Positions 1 to 5,033 are shown, counted from the first letter of the stretch. The stretch is 5,033 nucleotides of DNA from Gammaproteobacteria bacterium (GCA_029882955.1 JAOUJX010000311.1:1-5033), one strand, 5' to 3'. The notes: generated from the letters alone by a model not told the origin. Numbers and translations: made by a program.

Positions 1-1
1 G

Positions 2-253
2 GCCAAAGGCGCCGATCCAATATCGATCGGAGAAATTCTGGAAGATAAATTTAATGCCAGCAATCTGGAAGGTCTGTGGGACTATAGCAAGGCCAAAACG
101 CTGGTCATGTTCTGTAATGGCATGTGGTGCGGACAGTCGCCGAATAATATAAAAACCCTGCTAAAGTTCGGTTACCCCGCGCATAAAATCAAGTGGTATC
201 GTGGTGGTATGCAGGACTGGGAAATACTCGGTCTAACCACAGCGCAACCATAG
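2..253 (+). CDS. Rhodanese-like domain protein, C-terminal part (5' end outside window)
   Basis: The reading frame is open from the left edge and ends at TAG 251-253, giving 83 visible residues. They look like the second half of a rhodanese (sulfurtransferase) domain: a hydrophobic strand LVMF leads into a catalytic-loop sequence CNGMWCGQS with the presumed persulfide-forming Cys at visible residue 38. A helix follows, and then the typical closing motif YRGGMQDWEILGL. Rhodanese domains move sulfane sulfur or act as redox/regulatory modules. The loop has a second Cys (residue 43) and is longer than the classic C-X4-R loop, so the substrate is uncertain. Whether the protein has a signal peptide or other domains cannot be seen. 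It converges on the stator operon and is not part of it. Confidence 0.85.
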   Translation, partial: AKGADPISIGEILEDKFNASNLEGLWDYSKAKTLVMFCNGMWCGQSPNNIKTLLKFGYPAHKIKWYRGGMQDWEILGLTTAQP

Positions 254-335
254 CCAGTTGTTCTGGTCTAATAGAACCGGATACTTTAATGAGAGACAAT
301 AACAGTCAATTATTGGTAGCAGATGAGCGTGAAGA

Positions 336-367
336 GCTTAAGCGCTTAAGCGCTTTAACGCTTACGG
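336..367. repeat. Degenerate 8-bp tandem repeat with overlapping palindromes
   Basis: Four consecutive octamers are visible: GCTTAAGC, GCTTAAGC, GCTTTAAC and GCTTACGG. The first two are perfect and the last two decayed. Because GCTTAAGC is itself palindromic, the tract contains two overlapping 16-nt perfect palindromes, 336-351 and 340-355. It lies in the convergent intergenic space between the rhodanese gene and the channel gene. It has no T-run in the right place for a classical terminator. It could be a slippage-generated repeat, a protein-binding site or a weak bidirectional hairpin; the sequence does not decide. Confidence 0.6.
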
Positions 368-412
368 TAAGAAGTTAAGAACTTGCTCATGGGGAAATAA
401 ATATTAAAAAAC

Positions 413-1312
413 CTATAACCGCCTCGAATACATATTCGCAATGGCCAGCTCAAAAGAGTCTACTGCTTCTGATTCCCTGTCAGTATCAACGGGATCAAGA
501 TCGCTAACCCGGTTGTTTTCAGATTTATTCCACAATATTTCCGTGGCTGCTTTGAAAGAATCGACGATTTCCATGTAAGAACTCTCAGGAGAAAGCAGTG
601 TGTTGAGGAAACTCATGAGCACTGATAGCACGATACCCAGAATAGAGGTGGTCAGTGCAAAGGAAATTCTGATAAGGAAATTATCGATTACTACCTTGCT
701 GGCTTCAGCATTGGTGATGTCCATCGCGGTTAGTTCGGGCAAGGCTCGCATGATACCGAGGAAAGTGCCGAATATTCCGAGCACAATGAAAATACCCGGT
801 AACAAGTTGAGTATCTCATTGGCACGACTCATCGAGAATAGACCGAAAACCCGGTTAAATACCGGGTTGGAACTGAATACATTATTTGATATTTCGATGA
901 AATTAGGTTGCTGGTTAGCATCTTTTCGTAAATAGCGAGCATGTTTGAGAAAGTCATCGATCAAGCGGATGATGCCATCCTGAATTAAAAATACTCGATC
1001 ACCGATGGTCATCACATGATCAGAATTTCTACGTTTATATTTCGCACGCAATTCGAAACACTCGAAATAAGTTCGAGCCAGATAGCTTCTTAGCACATAA
1101 TAGAAAGAGCCGTGTGTATCAGGATTTAGATAAAGGTCCTTATGCACTCGTTTACAGAACTCTTTGACGAATAGCCGTTGCCGATTGATGATAACGGTGA
1201 TTAGAATACGAACCACGACAGCTAGAATAAATGCGAAGAGGAGGAATGGCATCAAATAGTCCGTCGCGTACTGCACGATAATATTAACCATTTCGACAAT
1301 ACCTGAATTCAT
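413..1312 (-). CDS. MotA/TolQ/ExbB-like ion channel subunit (stator A subunit)
   Basis: The product is 299 residues. The chosen start is the ATG at 1312 (MNSGIVEMV), because a near-perfect Shine-Dalgarno lies 6 nt upstream and the codon overlaps the preceding stop as ATGA. A longer reading to 1372 has no such support. Three membrane helices are visible: about 18-42, 168-189 and 216-238. A cytoplasmic loop of about 125 residues separates the first two, as in TolQ/ExbB. Helix 2 carries LGIFGTFLGIM, the hallmark of the family, with Thr183 at the pore position; helix 3 has SFALTTSILGIVLS with Thr221/Thr222. Family members form pentamers around a MotB/ExbD dimer and convert proton or sodium flow into movement. 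The PGIFIVLGIFGTFLG stretch also resembles ZorA-type proteins, but the long cytoplasmic tail of ZorA is missing: only about 60 polar, acidic residues follow helix 3. The ion used cannot be told. Confidence 0.88.
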   Translation of the reverse strand: MNSGIVEMVNIIVQYATDYLMPFLLFAFILAVVVRILITVIINRQRLFVKEFCKRVHKDLYLNPDTHGSFYYVLRSYLARTYFECFELRAKYKRRNSDHVMTIGDRVFLIQDGIIRLIDDFLKHARYLRKDANQQPNFIEISNNVFSSNPVFNRVFGLFSMSRANEILNLLPGIFIVLGIFGTFLGIMRALPELTAMDITNAEASKVVIDNFLIRISFALTTSILGIVLSVLMSFLNTLLSPESSYMEIVDSFKAATEILWNKSENNRVSDLDPVDTDRESEAVDSFELAIANMYSRRL

Positions 1313-3933
1313 TGGGAACCTCCTTTCTCGGATAATCCGAATTTTATGATGACACGTTGAGATTGATTGCAATTATATTGCCGACAAAATTCTTCCTTGC
1401 TTAAGTTTCCAGTATCTGCGACGTCGATTTTTTCGGTAAAAAAGCTCCTTCCGGTTACTTTAATTAACGGTAACATTGTGCCTTGATGAGGGAATTTCAT
1501 CTTTTTCGTATCGAATACATAATCAAAAATTGAGCGCGCCCGTTCATAGCTTAAATCGAGGTTATAATTAACTGCGGTTCGATTATCTTCCGATAAGCCT
1601 AATGGATTAACCGGTTCTCCACCGTAGGTCGGGGAGGCAAACCCGATAATCTCTACTGAAGAAATTTTTGCCACATCTGAATCGGTTGCAAACAGACTTT
1701 TTGCATAGAGTGGTATCGCCTTGCGTATTGTGCGCTCCATACCGAGCTTTAATTCGGCGCTATCAGTATCAAAATAATCCTTCCCGAAATCTATAATAAC
1801 ATCACCTGTGTCGCTATCGACATCGGCTGCTATACCATGTCTCTTAAATTCGTCCTCGATCTGTTTAGCGACATCCCGGCGTCGATTTTCCAGTTCAAGC
1901 GCTTCTTTCAGCTCGCCCGCAGTTTCTTCTAAATTAGCTCTTGTTTTTCCTAGCTCACCCTCGGTATCTTTTAACGCCAACTGTGTGGCGGCTAATTCCT
2001 CGGCCAGTTTTTTAGCCTGATTCCCGCTACTTTCATATTCATTTTTCAGGTCGCTATATTTATCAGCCAATTCACTAATCTGATCGCCATAGCCTTTTTC
2101 CAGCGCTGCAATTTTATCCTCACCGGCTTTAATACCCTCTTCCAGTACGGCCAGTTCTTTTAACTTCTGCCCAAGTTCATCCTGCAACTGTTTAGCTTTT
2201 CCTTCCAGTTCGCCAACCTCGGCAGCGCTGGCATTTTCTAATGCAGCTTTATCAGCTTCAGCCTTACTCAACTGCTCCTGCAAACCGGCTAACTCAGCCT
2301 GACTTTGAAGCTGTTGATCCGAAAGCGCTTTAATTTTCCCTTCGAGCTCACCGGTTTGTTGATCCAGAGCACTTTCCAGAGCGGCCTTATCAGTAGCTTC
2401 TGCTGCTTTAGCTTTTGCTAATTCAGCCTTATCAGCTTCGGCCTGTTTTAGTGCATCCTGCAAACTGGCCAGTTCCGTCTGATTTTGAGATTGCTGATTA
2501 GAGAGTGATTTGATTTTCCCTTCCAGCTCTCCGGTCTGTTTAACCAGGGTATTTTCGAGTGCTGCCTTCTCTGCGGCTTCGGCAGCAAGCTGTTGCTCCA
2601 GCGCGGATAACTCATTTTCACTCTGCTTCTTCAGCTGAGATAGCGTGTCAATTTCGTCCTGCCATTTTTTAGACTGTTGCGCCAGCGACTGTTGCAATGC
2701 AGACTTCTCGGCGTTTTCTGCTGCTAAAGCCTGCTCCAACGAAGCCAGTTGAATTTGTGCTTCGTTTTGCTTGCCCGATAACGATTCGATCTGCCCCTGC
2801 AAGCTTTCCGTCTCCTGGGCCAGCGTTTTCTGAAGAGCCAGCTTTTCAGCTTGCTCAGCCTTAATCCTTTCCTGTAGTTCGCTTAATTCGGACTGACTTT
2901 GATTTTGCTGCTCGGATAATTCTTCGATTTTACTTTGCAGACTTCTGGTTGCTTCACTATGGGCTGTTTTTAACGCTGTTTTCTCACTCTCTTCAGTCAC
3001 CAGTCTTTGCTGCAGAGACGCCAGTTTTTCCTGCCCTTCCGACTGCTGATTTTTTAGCTCATTAATGCGTTGTTGCTGACTTTCACTTTCCTGCGAAAAC
3101 GTGGTTTGCAGCGCTTTTTTCTCGGACTTCTCCATTTGTAATATTTCTTCCAAAGTAACTATTTGAGTTTGCCCTTTGTTGTATTCTTCTTTCAACGCCT
3201 TGAATTTGTTTTCCAGCGCCTCGGCTTCCTGAGCCTGTCTGGCTTCCAGTTCTCTTTTTTCCATTTCCTCAGTGTTTAACTTTTGCTCCAGTTGCGCGAG
3301 TTTGCCCTGACCGTCCTCATATTGATCCTTTAATTGCTCAAATTTGCCTTCGAGGTTTCTAGTCTGCTCGGAATGGGCCTGTTTCAATTCGGCCATTTCT
3401 ATGGCTTCTATTTCGAGTTTATTTTCGAGAGTTGCTACATCCTTCGATTTCTGTTGAATCTCCTTAGAAAGTTTCACATTCTCCTGCTGCTCTGCATTGA
3501 ACTTGCGATTCGCTTCTGCTTTTGCAACGGCATTGGCATTAATCATCGCAACGATCATCTGCTGATATTCGTTTAACGAGGATTCACGCTGCTGCTGGTC
3601 TTTGAATTGCTGTTTGAGAACCTGCTTTTTCTGATTGGCTTCGCTTTCGAGCAGGGAGATTTGATTGAGTACTTGCTGATATATTTGTTGCTCGGTGGGG
3701 TTAGCCTGCTCGGCGAGGTATTGTGACTTAACCGATTCGTATAATTCCAGCTCCTGTTTTACCTCCTTAAGCTCAGCATGACTGGCCAATGAAACCATGC
3801 CCGAGCGAAGACTGGCAACCATATACATGAGTAAAAACACAAAGGCCAGCACCATAAACAGGTCACTATAAGAAGCCCATTGTGTGCCATGAGACTGTTT
3901 CTTTACTCGAATGGTATCGTAATCGAAGCTCAC
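1309..3933 (-). CDS. MotB/ZorB-like protein with giant coiled coil and OmpA-like C-terminal domain (stator B subunit)
   Basis: The product is 874 residues from a GTG at 3933, chosen because GAGGTCAGGGA lies just upstream. A TTG at 3954 in the same frame would add 7 residues but has no ribosome binding site. Domains in order: a short basic cytoplasmic N-terminus; one membrane helix, about 23-42, opening with WASYSDLFMVL, where Asp24 matches the ion-carrying Asp of MotB/ExbD/TolR; a highly charged Gln/Glu/Lys/Ala/Leu-rich coiled coil, about 50-690; and an OmpA-like domain, about 698-868. The last shows FGKDYFDTDSAEL, VEIIGFASP, NLDLSYERARSI and QRVIIKF. Arg798 matches the peptidoglycan-binding Arg of OmpA, but the usual Asp of the GxTD motif appears as Ser767, with a longer loop after it. 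The only two cysteines, 850 and 855, sit in this domain. By family topology, coil and OmpA domain are periplasmic. MotB relatives are about 250-310 residues, so the coil is an exceptional insertion. It is the first gene of the operon. Confidence 0.85.
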   Translation of the reverse strand: MSFDYDTIRVKKQSHGTQWASYSDLFMVLAFVFLLMYMVASLRSGMVSLASHAELKEVKQELELYESVKSQYLAEQANPTEQQIYQQVLNQISLLESEANQKKQVLKQQFKDQQQRESSLNEYQQMIVAMINANAVAKAEANRKFNAEQQENVKLSKEIQQKSKDVATLENKLEIEAIEMAELKQAHSEQTRNLEGKFEQLKDQYEDGQGKLAQLEQKLNTEEMEKRELEARQAQEAEALENKFKALKEEYNKGQTQIVTLEEILQMEKSEKKALQTTFSQESESQQQRINELKNQQSEGQEKLASLQQRLVTEESEKTALKTAHSEATRSLQSKIEELSEQQNQSQSELSELQERIKAEQAEKLALQKTLAQETESLQGQIESLSGKQNEAQIQLASLEQALAAENAEKSALQQSLAQQSKKWQDEIDTLSQLKKQSENELSALEQQLAAEAAEKAALENTLVKQTGELEGKIKSLSNQQSQNQTELASLQDALKQAEADKAELAKAKAAEATDKAALESALDQQTGELEGKIKALSDQQLQSQAELAGLQEQLSKAEADKAALENASAAEVGELEGKAKQLQDELGQKLKELAVLEEGIKAGEDKIAALEKGYGDQISELADKYSDLKNEYESSGNQAKKLAEELAATQLALKDTEGELGKTRANLEETAGELKEALELENRRRDVAKQIEDEFKRHGIAADVDSDTGDVIIDFGKDYFDTDSAELKLGMERTIRKAIPLYAKSLFATDSDVAKISSVEIIGFASPTYGGEPVNPLGLSEDNRTAVNYNLDLSYERARSIFDYVFDTKKMKFPHQGTMLPLIKVTGRSFFTEKIDVADTGNLSKEEFCRQYNCNQSQRVIIKFGLSEKGGSQ
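1319..1326 (-). promoter_or_regulatory. Strong ribosome binding site of the channel gene
   Basis: The minus strand reads AAAGGAGG, ending 6 nt before the ATG at 1312. It lies inside the 3' end of the upstream gene. It decides the start of the channel subunit and, with the ATGA overlap at 1309-1312, points to coupled translation of the two subunits. Confidence 0.85.
1945..3504 (-). repeat. Tandem 138-bp (46-residue) coding repeats, about 11 units
   Basis: Within the B subunit, residues 144-663 (GTG numbering) divide into consecutive units of 46 residues without gaps. Unit starts are 144, 190, 236, 282, 328, 374, 420, 466, 526, 572 and 618. One unit (466-525) is 60 long owing to 14 extra residues. 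The consensus is roughly xTxxLExKIxxLSxQQxxxQ followed by xELAxLExxLxAExAEKxAL and a short tail. Core Leu/Ile fall at unit positions 5, 9, 12, 23, 26, 30 and 40. Units 328-571 are most alike; the outer ones are degenerate. Core spacing gives five heptads plus one hendecad per unit. Codons have diverged between copies, so the repeat is old or selected at protein level. Confidence 0.8.
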
Positions 3934-3938
3934 ATCTA

Positions 3939-3950
3939 TTCCCTGACCTC
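3939..3950 (-). promoter_or_regulatory. Ribosome binding site deciding the GTG start of the B subunit
   Basis: The minus strand reads GAGGTCAGGGAA upstream of GTG 3933. AGGGA lies about 6-7 nt before the codon, with a second GAGG about 13 nt before it. This favours GTG over the in-frame TTG at 3954, which falls upstream of these sites. Confidence 0.55.
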
Positions 3951-4021
3951 GCAAAAACTACTACTTAAGTGAACAAGGTACACTATTTCAGACAATCCAC
4001 CAAAAGGCTATGCCTGAAAAA

Positions 4022-4049
4022 ATTTTATCCCATTACTGACCTTTGTCAA
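4022..4049 (-). promoter_or_regulatory. Sigma70-type promoter of the stator operon
   Basis: On the minus strand a perfect -35 TTGACA (4049-4044) is followed after 16 nt by TAAAAT (4027-4022), five of six matches to the -10 consensus. Transcription would begin near 4015, leaving a leader of about 80 nt before the GTG at 3933. No second promoter is evident between the two operon genes. Confidence 0.65.
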
Positions 4050-4055
4050 TGAATC

Positions 4056-4071
4056 CAGGTTGCACTACCTG
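4056..4071. promoter_or_regulatory. Inverted repeat CAGGT-N6-ACCTG in the divergent promoter region
   Basis: A 5-bp inverted repeat with a 6-nt spacer lies just upstream of the operon -35 box and upstream of the presumed hemerythrin promoter. Size and place fit an operator for a dimeric regulator, but the arms are short and chance is a real alternative. Confidence 0.25.
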
Positions 4072-4074
4072 CTA

Positions 4075-4104
4075 TTTATAGATACTGTGAATTTTCTGGA
4101 TAAT
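4075..4104 (+). promoter_or_regulatory. Candidate promoter of the hemerythrin gene
   Basis: TTTATA (4075-4080, four of six matches to the -35 box) is followed after 18 nt by GATAAT (4099-4104, five of six to the -10 box). Transcription would start about 18-20 nt before the ATG at 4130. The match is moderate; a weaker alternative pairs TTGCAC 4060-4065 with TACTGT 4083-4088. Confidence 0.35.
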
Positions 4105-4112
4105 TGTTATCG
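4098..4112 (+). promoter_or_regulatory. Fur-box-like palindrome over the hemerythrin -10 region
   Basis: The sequence GGATAATTGTTATCG contains GATAA-TTG-TTATC and matches 11 of 14 positions of the 7-1-7 Fur recognition pattern TGATAAT-N-ATTATCA. It covers the presumed -10 box of the hemerythrin gene, which is where an iron-responsive repressor would act. The match is by eye to the general consensus; AT-rich promoter DNA can produce such matches by chance. Confidence 0.4.
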
Positions 4113-4129
4113 TTTCCAAAAGACCCTAT

Positions 4130-4510
4130 ATGGCATCTGACTCAATGATTAAAACTAGTGAGTTAATATGGCAGGATACACAGCATCAAATGCTGTTCAA
4201 ACTGATCGATGATATTAAAATTGAGCCTTTCGATCGAGCGGTTCTCGATAAATTACAACTCTACGCAGAGCATCACTTCACCCTCGAAGAAATTTACATG
4301 GAAGAGCTGGAGTTTCCCGGTTACACAGAACACGTCAAAGCGCATGATCGTTTTCGCGAAGAACTTGGCGCCATGGTTAATACGCAAATTAGTATGAATA
4401 AAACCTTGCAGGATACCCTTTCCTTATTTTTGTCGGAATGGCTACGATTGCATGTACTGGGTATAGATAAGAAGCTGGAAGATTATATTCTCCAGTCAAA
4501 TTCGAAATAG
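4130..4510 (+). CDS. Bacteriohemerythrin (single-domain, oxygen-binding di-iron protein)
   Basis: A complete 126-residue protein, the usual size for a single-domain bacteriohemerythrin. All seven di-iron ligands of the family are present at family spacing: His19 (WQDTQH), His49 and Glu53 (HHFTLEE), His68 and His72 (YTEHVKAH), His108 (WLRLH) and Asp113 (GID). The rest is the expected four-helix bundle, with a loop between ligands 1 and 2 shorter than in the Methylococcus protein. It has no signal peptide or membrane helix, so it is probably cytosolic, where relatives bind oxygen reversibly for storage, delivery or sensing. The start at 4130 has only a weak AAAAGA upstream; an ATG at 4145 is an alternative but would trim the N-terminus without a better ribosome site. 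It is transcribed divergently from the stator operon. Confidence 0.93.
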   Translation: MASDSMIKTSELIWQDTQHQMLFKLIDDIKIEPFDRAVLDKLQLYAEHHFTLEEIYMEELEFPGYTEHVKAHDRFREELGAMVNTQISMNKTLQDTLSLFLSEWLRLHVLGIDKKLEDYILQSNSK

Positions 4511-4539
4511 GCAGGCTTTGATTCCTATCAAAAACCTGC
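4511..4539 (+). terminator. Hairpin right after the hemerythrin stop codon (possible terminator)
   Basis: GCAGG pairs with CCTGC and, inside, TTTGAT pairs with ATCAAA around a TCCT loop, leaving a small C/AA bulge: 11 bp in all, starting the base after the TAG. No T-run follows directly; the nearest is six Ts at about 4560-4565. It may act as a 3'-end stabilising stem or a weak terminator rather than a classical intrinsic one. Confidence 0.45.
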
Positions 4540-4690
4540 ATGATTCATCCTTGTATCGGTTTTTTCAGCATAGCAGCCGTTCAGAGAATGGTCATAAATT
4601 TCTGCAATCGACCCAGACTAATGGAGACATATAGTCAGATTAATTTCTACAAGCCAATCGTATTCAGGAGTTAGATTTTGCGTTAGCTGA

Positions 4691-4723
4691 GGGCTGATTT
4701 CGACTCATTGTCAAATATGGCCC
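4691..4723 (-). terminator. Weak hairpin downstream of the TPR gene
   Basis: On the minus strand GGGC and GCCC enclose a 4x4 internal loop, then TTTGAC paired with GTCGAA (one G-T pair) around AATGA. It begins only a few bases after the TAA at 4727-4729. It lacks a T-run, so intrinsic termination is doubtful. Confidence 0.25.
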
Positions 4724-4726
4724 AAA

Positions 4727-5033
4727 TTAACTTTTGATATTCACTGGTATTCCAGCCATTTGCATCCCGGATAGAATTTTTTCCCGATCGCCCGGATCAC
4801 TGAACGGACAGGTTCTGATCCAGTAATCCTTCCAGCCCTCGATTTCAGCATCGGCTCCCCCTGCAAGTATGAAAAATTCCTTACATATACGCGTAGCCTC
4901 TGCAGTACGACCGAGTTGGGCGTAGCAGGCTGCGATGCAACCGAGTTTGAACAAGCTGTTGCGTTTAACTTTACTAAAGGCTATCAATGCCTGATCAAAA
5001 TTTCCCAATAGATACTCACCAATTACTACAACC
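4727..5033 (-). CDS. TPR-containing protein, C-terminal end (cyclase/CadC-type TPR tail; 5' end outside window)
   Basis: The frame is open from the right edge (first full codon at 5032) and stops at TAA 4729-4727, giving 101 visible residues. A TTG at 5008 is merely an internal Leu codon. A TPR-like helix pair is visible: GEYLLGNFDQALIAFSKV, then a partner helix with IAACYAQLGRTAEATRICKE. The closing WIRTCPFSDPGDREKILSGM and MAGIP resembles the final segment of TPR regions in class III adenylate/guanylate cyclases and CadC-like winged-helix regulators (typically xxxPFxDPxDxExxxxGLxxAGxP). The N-terminal output domain, which would say which of these it is, lies outside the window. It converges with the hemerythrin gene. 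Confidence 0.75.
   Translation of the reverse strand, partial: VVVIGEYLLGNFDQALIAFSKVKRNSLFKLGCIAACYAQLGRTAEATRICKEFFILAGGADAEIEGWKDYWIRTCPFSDPGDREKILSGMQMAGIPVNIKS

Noticed and set aside
289..378. Small + strand ORF of 29 residues (MRDNNSQ...LTVRS), with an ADEREELKRL stretch faintly like an IS3-type OrfA N-terminus
   Set aside because: No ribosome binding site, it runs through the 8-bp repeat tract, and the resemblance covers only about ten residues common in any charged helix.
406..438. CGAATA/TATTCG hairpin at the end of the channel gene followed by a T6 run on the minus strand, as an intrinsic terminator
   Set aside because: The stem is short and AT-rich, the loop would be 2-4 nt, and about 13 nt separate it from the T-run; not a convincing terminator.
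600..935. Plus-strand ORF of 111 codons opposite the channel gene
   Set aside because: Antisense shadow of a well-supported membrane protein; no ribosome site and no recognisable family.
1310..1372. Longer N-terminus of the channel subunit starting at 1372
   Set aside because: It would overlap the upstream gene by about 64 bp, has no ribosome site, and adds a basic non-membrane stretch; ATG 1312 has an ideal Shine-Dalgarno and ATGA coupling.
1945..3504. Tandem 138-bp periodicity as a CRISPR or non-coding satellite
   Set aside because: It is in frame throughout one ORF, copies differ at the codon level and there are no spacers; it is a protein repeat.
1808..3576. Plus-strand ORFs opposite the coiled-coil gene
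   Set aside because: Their Ser/Phe/Leu-rich composition is what antisense reading of a Glu/Lys/Ala/Gln-rich coil produces.
1309..3933. SMC/chromosome-segregation ATPase identity for the coiled-coil protein
   Set aside because: No Walker A or ABC signature at either end; the ends are a membrane helix with Asp and an OmpA-like domain.
3934..3954. TTG start of the B subunit at 3954
   Set aside because: No ribosome site upstream, whereas the GTG at 3933 has purine-rich Shine-Dalgarno matches inside those 21 bases.

Overview
The window looks like chromosomal DNA from a free-living Gram-negative bacterium, most likely a gammaproteobacterium. The reasons are moderate-to-low GC by eye, a periplasm-facing OmpA/peptidoglycan-type domain, a bacteriohemerythrin, and the rhodanese and TPR family types at the two ends. 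The taxonomic call is an inference; no rRNA or other marker gene is present.

Layout: (1) At 2-253 (+) is the 3' end of a rhodanese-like domain protein, cut by the left window edge. (2) At 254-412 is a short convergent intergenic stretch holding a degenerate 8-bp tandem repeat with two overlapping perfect palindromes. (3) At 413-3933 (-) is a two-gene operon that fills most of the window. The first gene encodes an 874-residue MotB/ExbD/ZorB-like protein with a single N-terminal membrane helix carrying an Asp, a very long coiled coil and a C-terminal OmpA-like domain. The second encodes a 299-residue MotA/TolQ/ExbB-like three-helix channel subunit. The stop and start codons overlap as ATGA, and the downstream gene has a strong Shine-Dalgarno sequence. 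(4) At 3934-4129 is a divergent promoter region with a good sigma70-type promoter for the operon and, facing the other way, a Fur-box-like palindrome over the presumed -10 of the next gene. (5) At 4130-4510 (+) is a complete single-domain bacteriohemerythrin with all seven iron ligands. (6) At 4511-4726 is a convergent intergenic region with two weak hairpins and no gene. (7) At 4727-5033 (-) is the C-terminal end of a TPR protein of the kind found at the C-terminus of class III cyclases and CadC-like regulators, cut by the right edge.

The point of interest is the two-gene operon. It has the minimal parts of an ion-driven 5:2 motor/stator unit: a TolQ/MotA-like pore, and a MotB-like plug helix with an Asp and a cell-wall anchor. 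In Zorya defence systems the long helical tail sits on the A subunit in the cytoplasm. Here the A subunit is short and the B subunit carries roughly 640 residues of predicted coiled coil between membrane and cell-wall domain. That coil is built from about eleven in-register 46-residue repeats, each equal to five heptads plus one hendecad. The operon looks self-contained (own promoter, convergent gene downstream), with no ZorC/D/E-like effector, TonB/TolA-like partner or flagellar gene in view. Its job (envelope force transmission, stand-alone motor, or defence) cannot be settled from the sequence alone.
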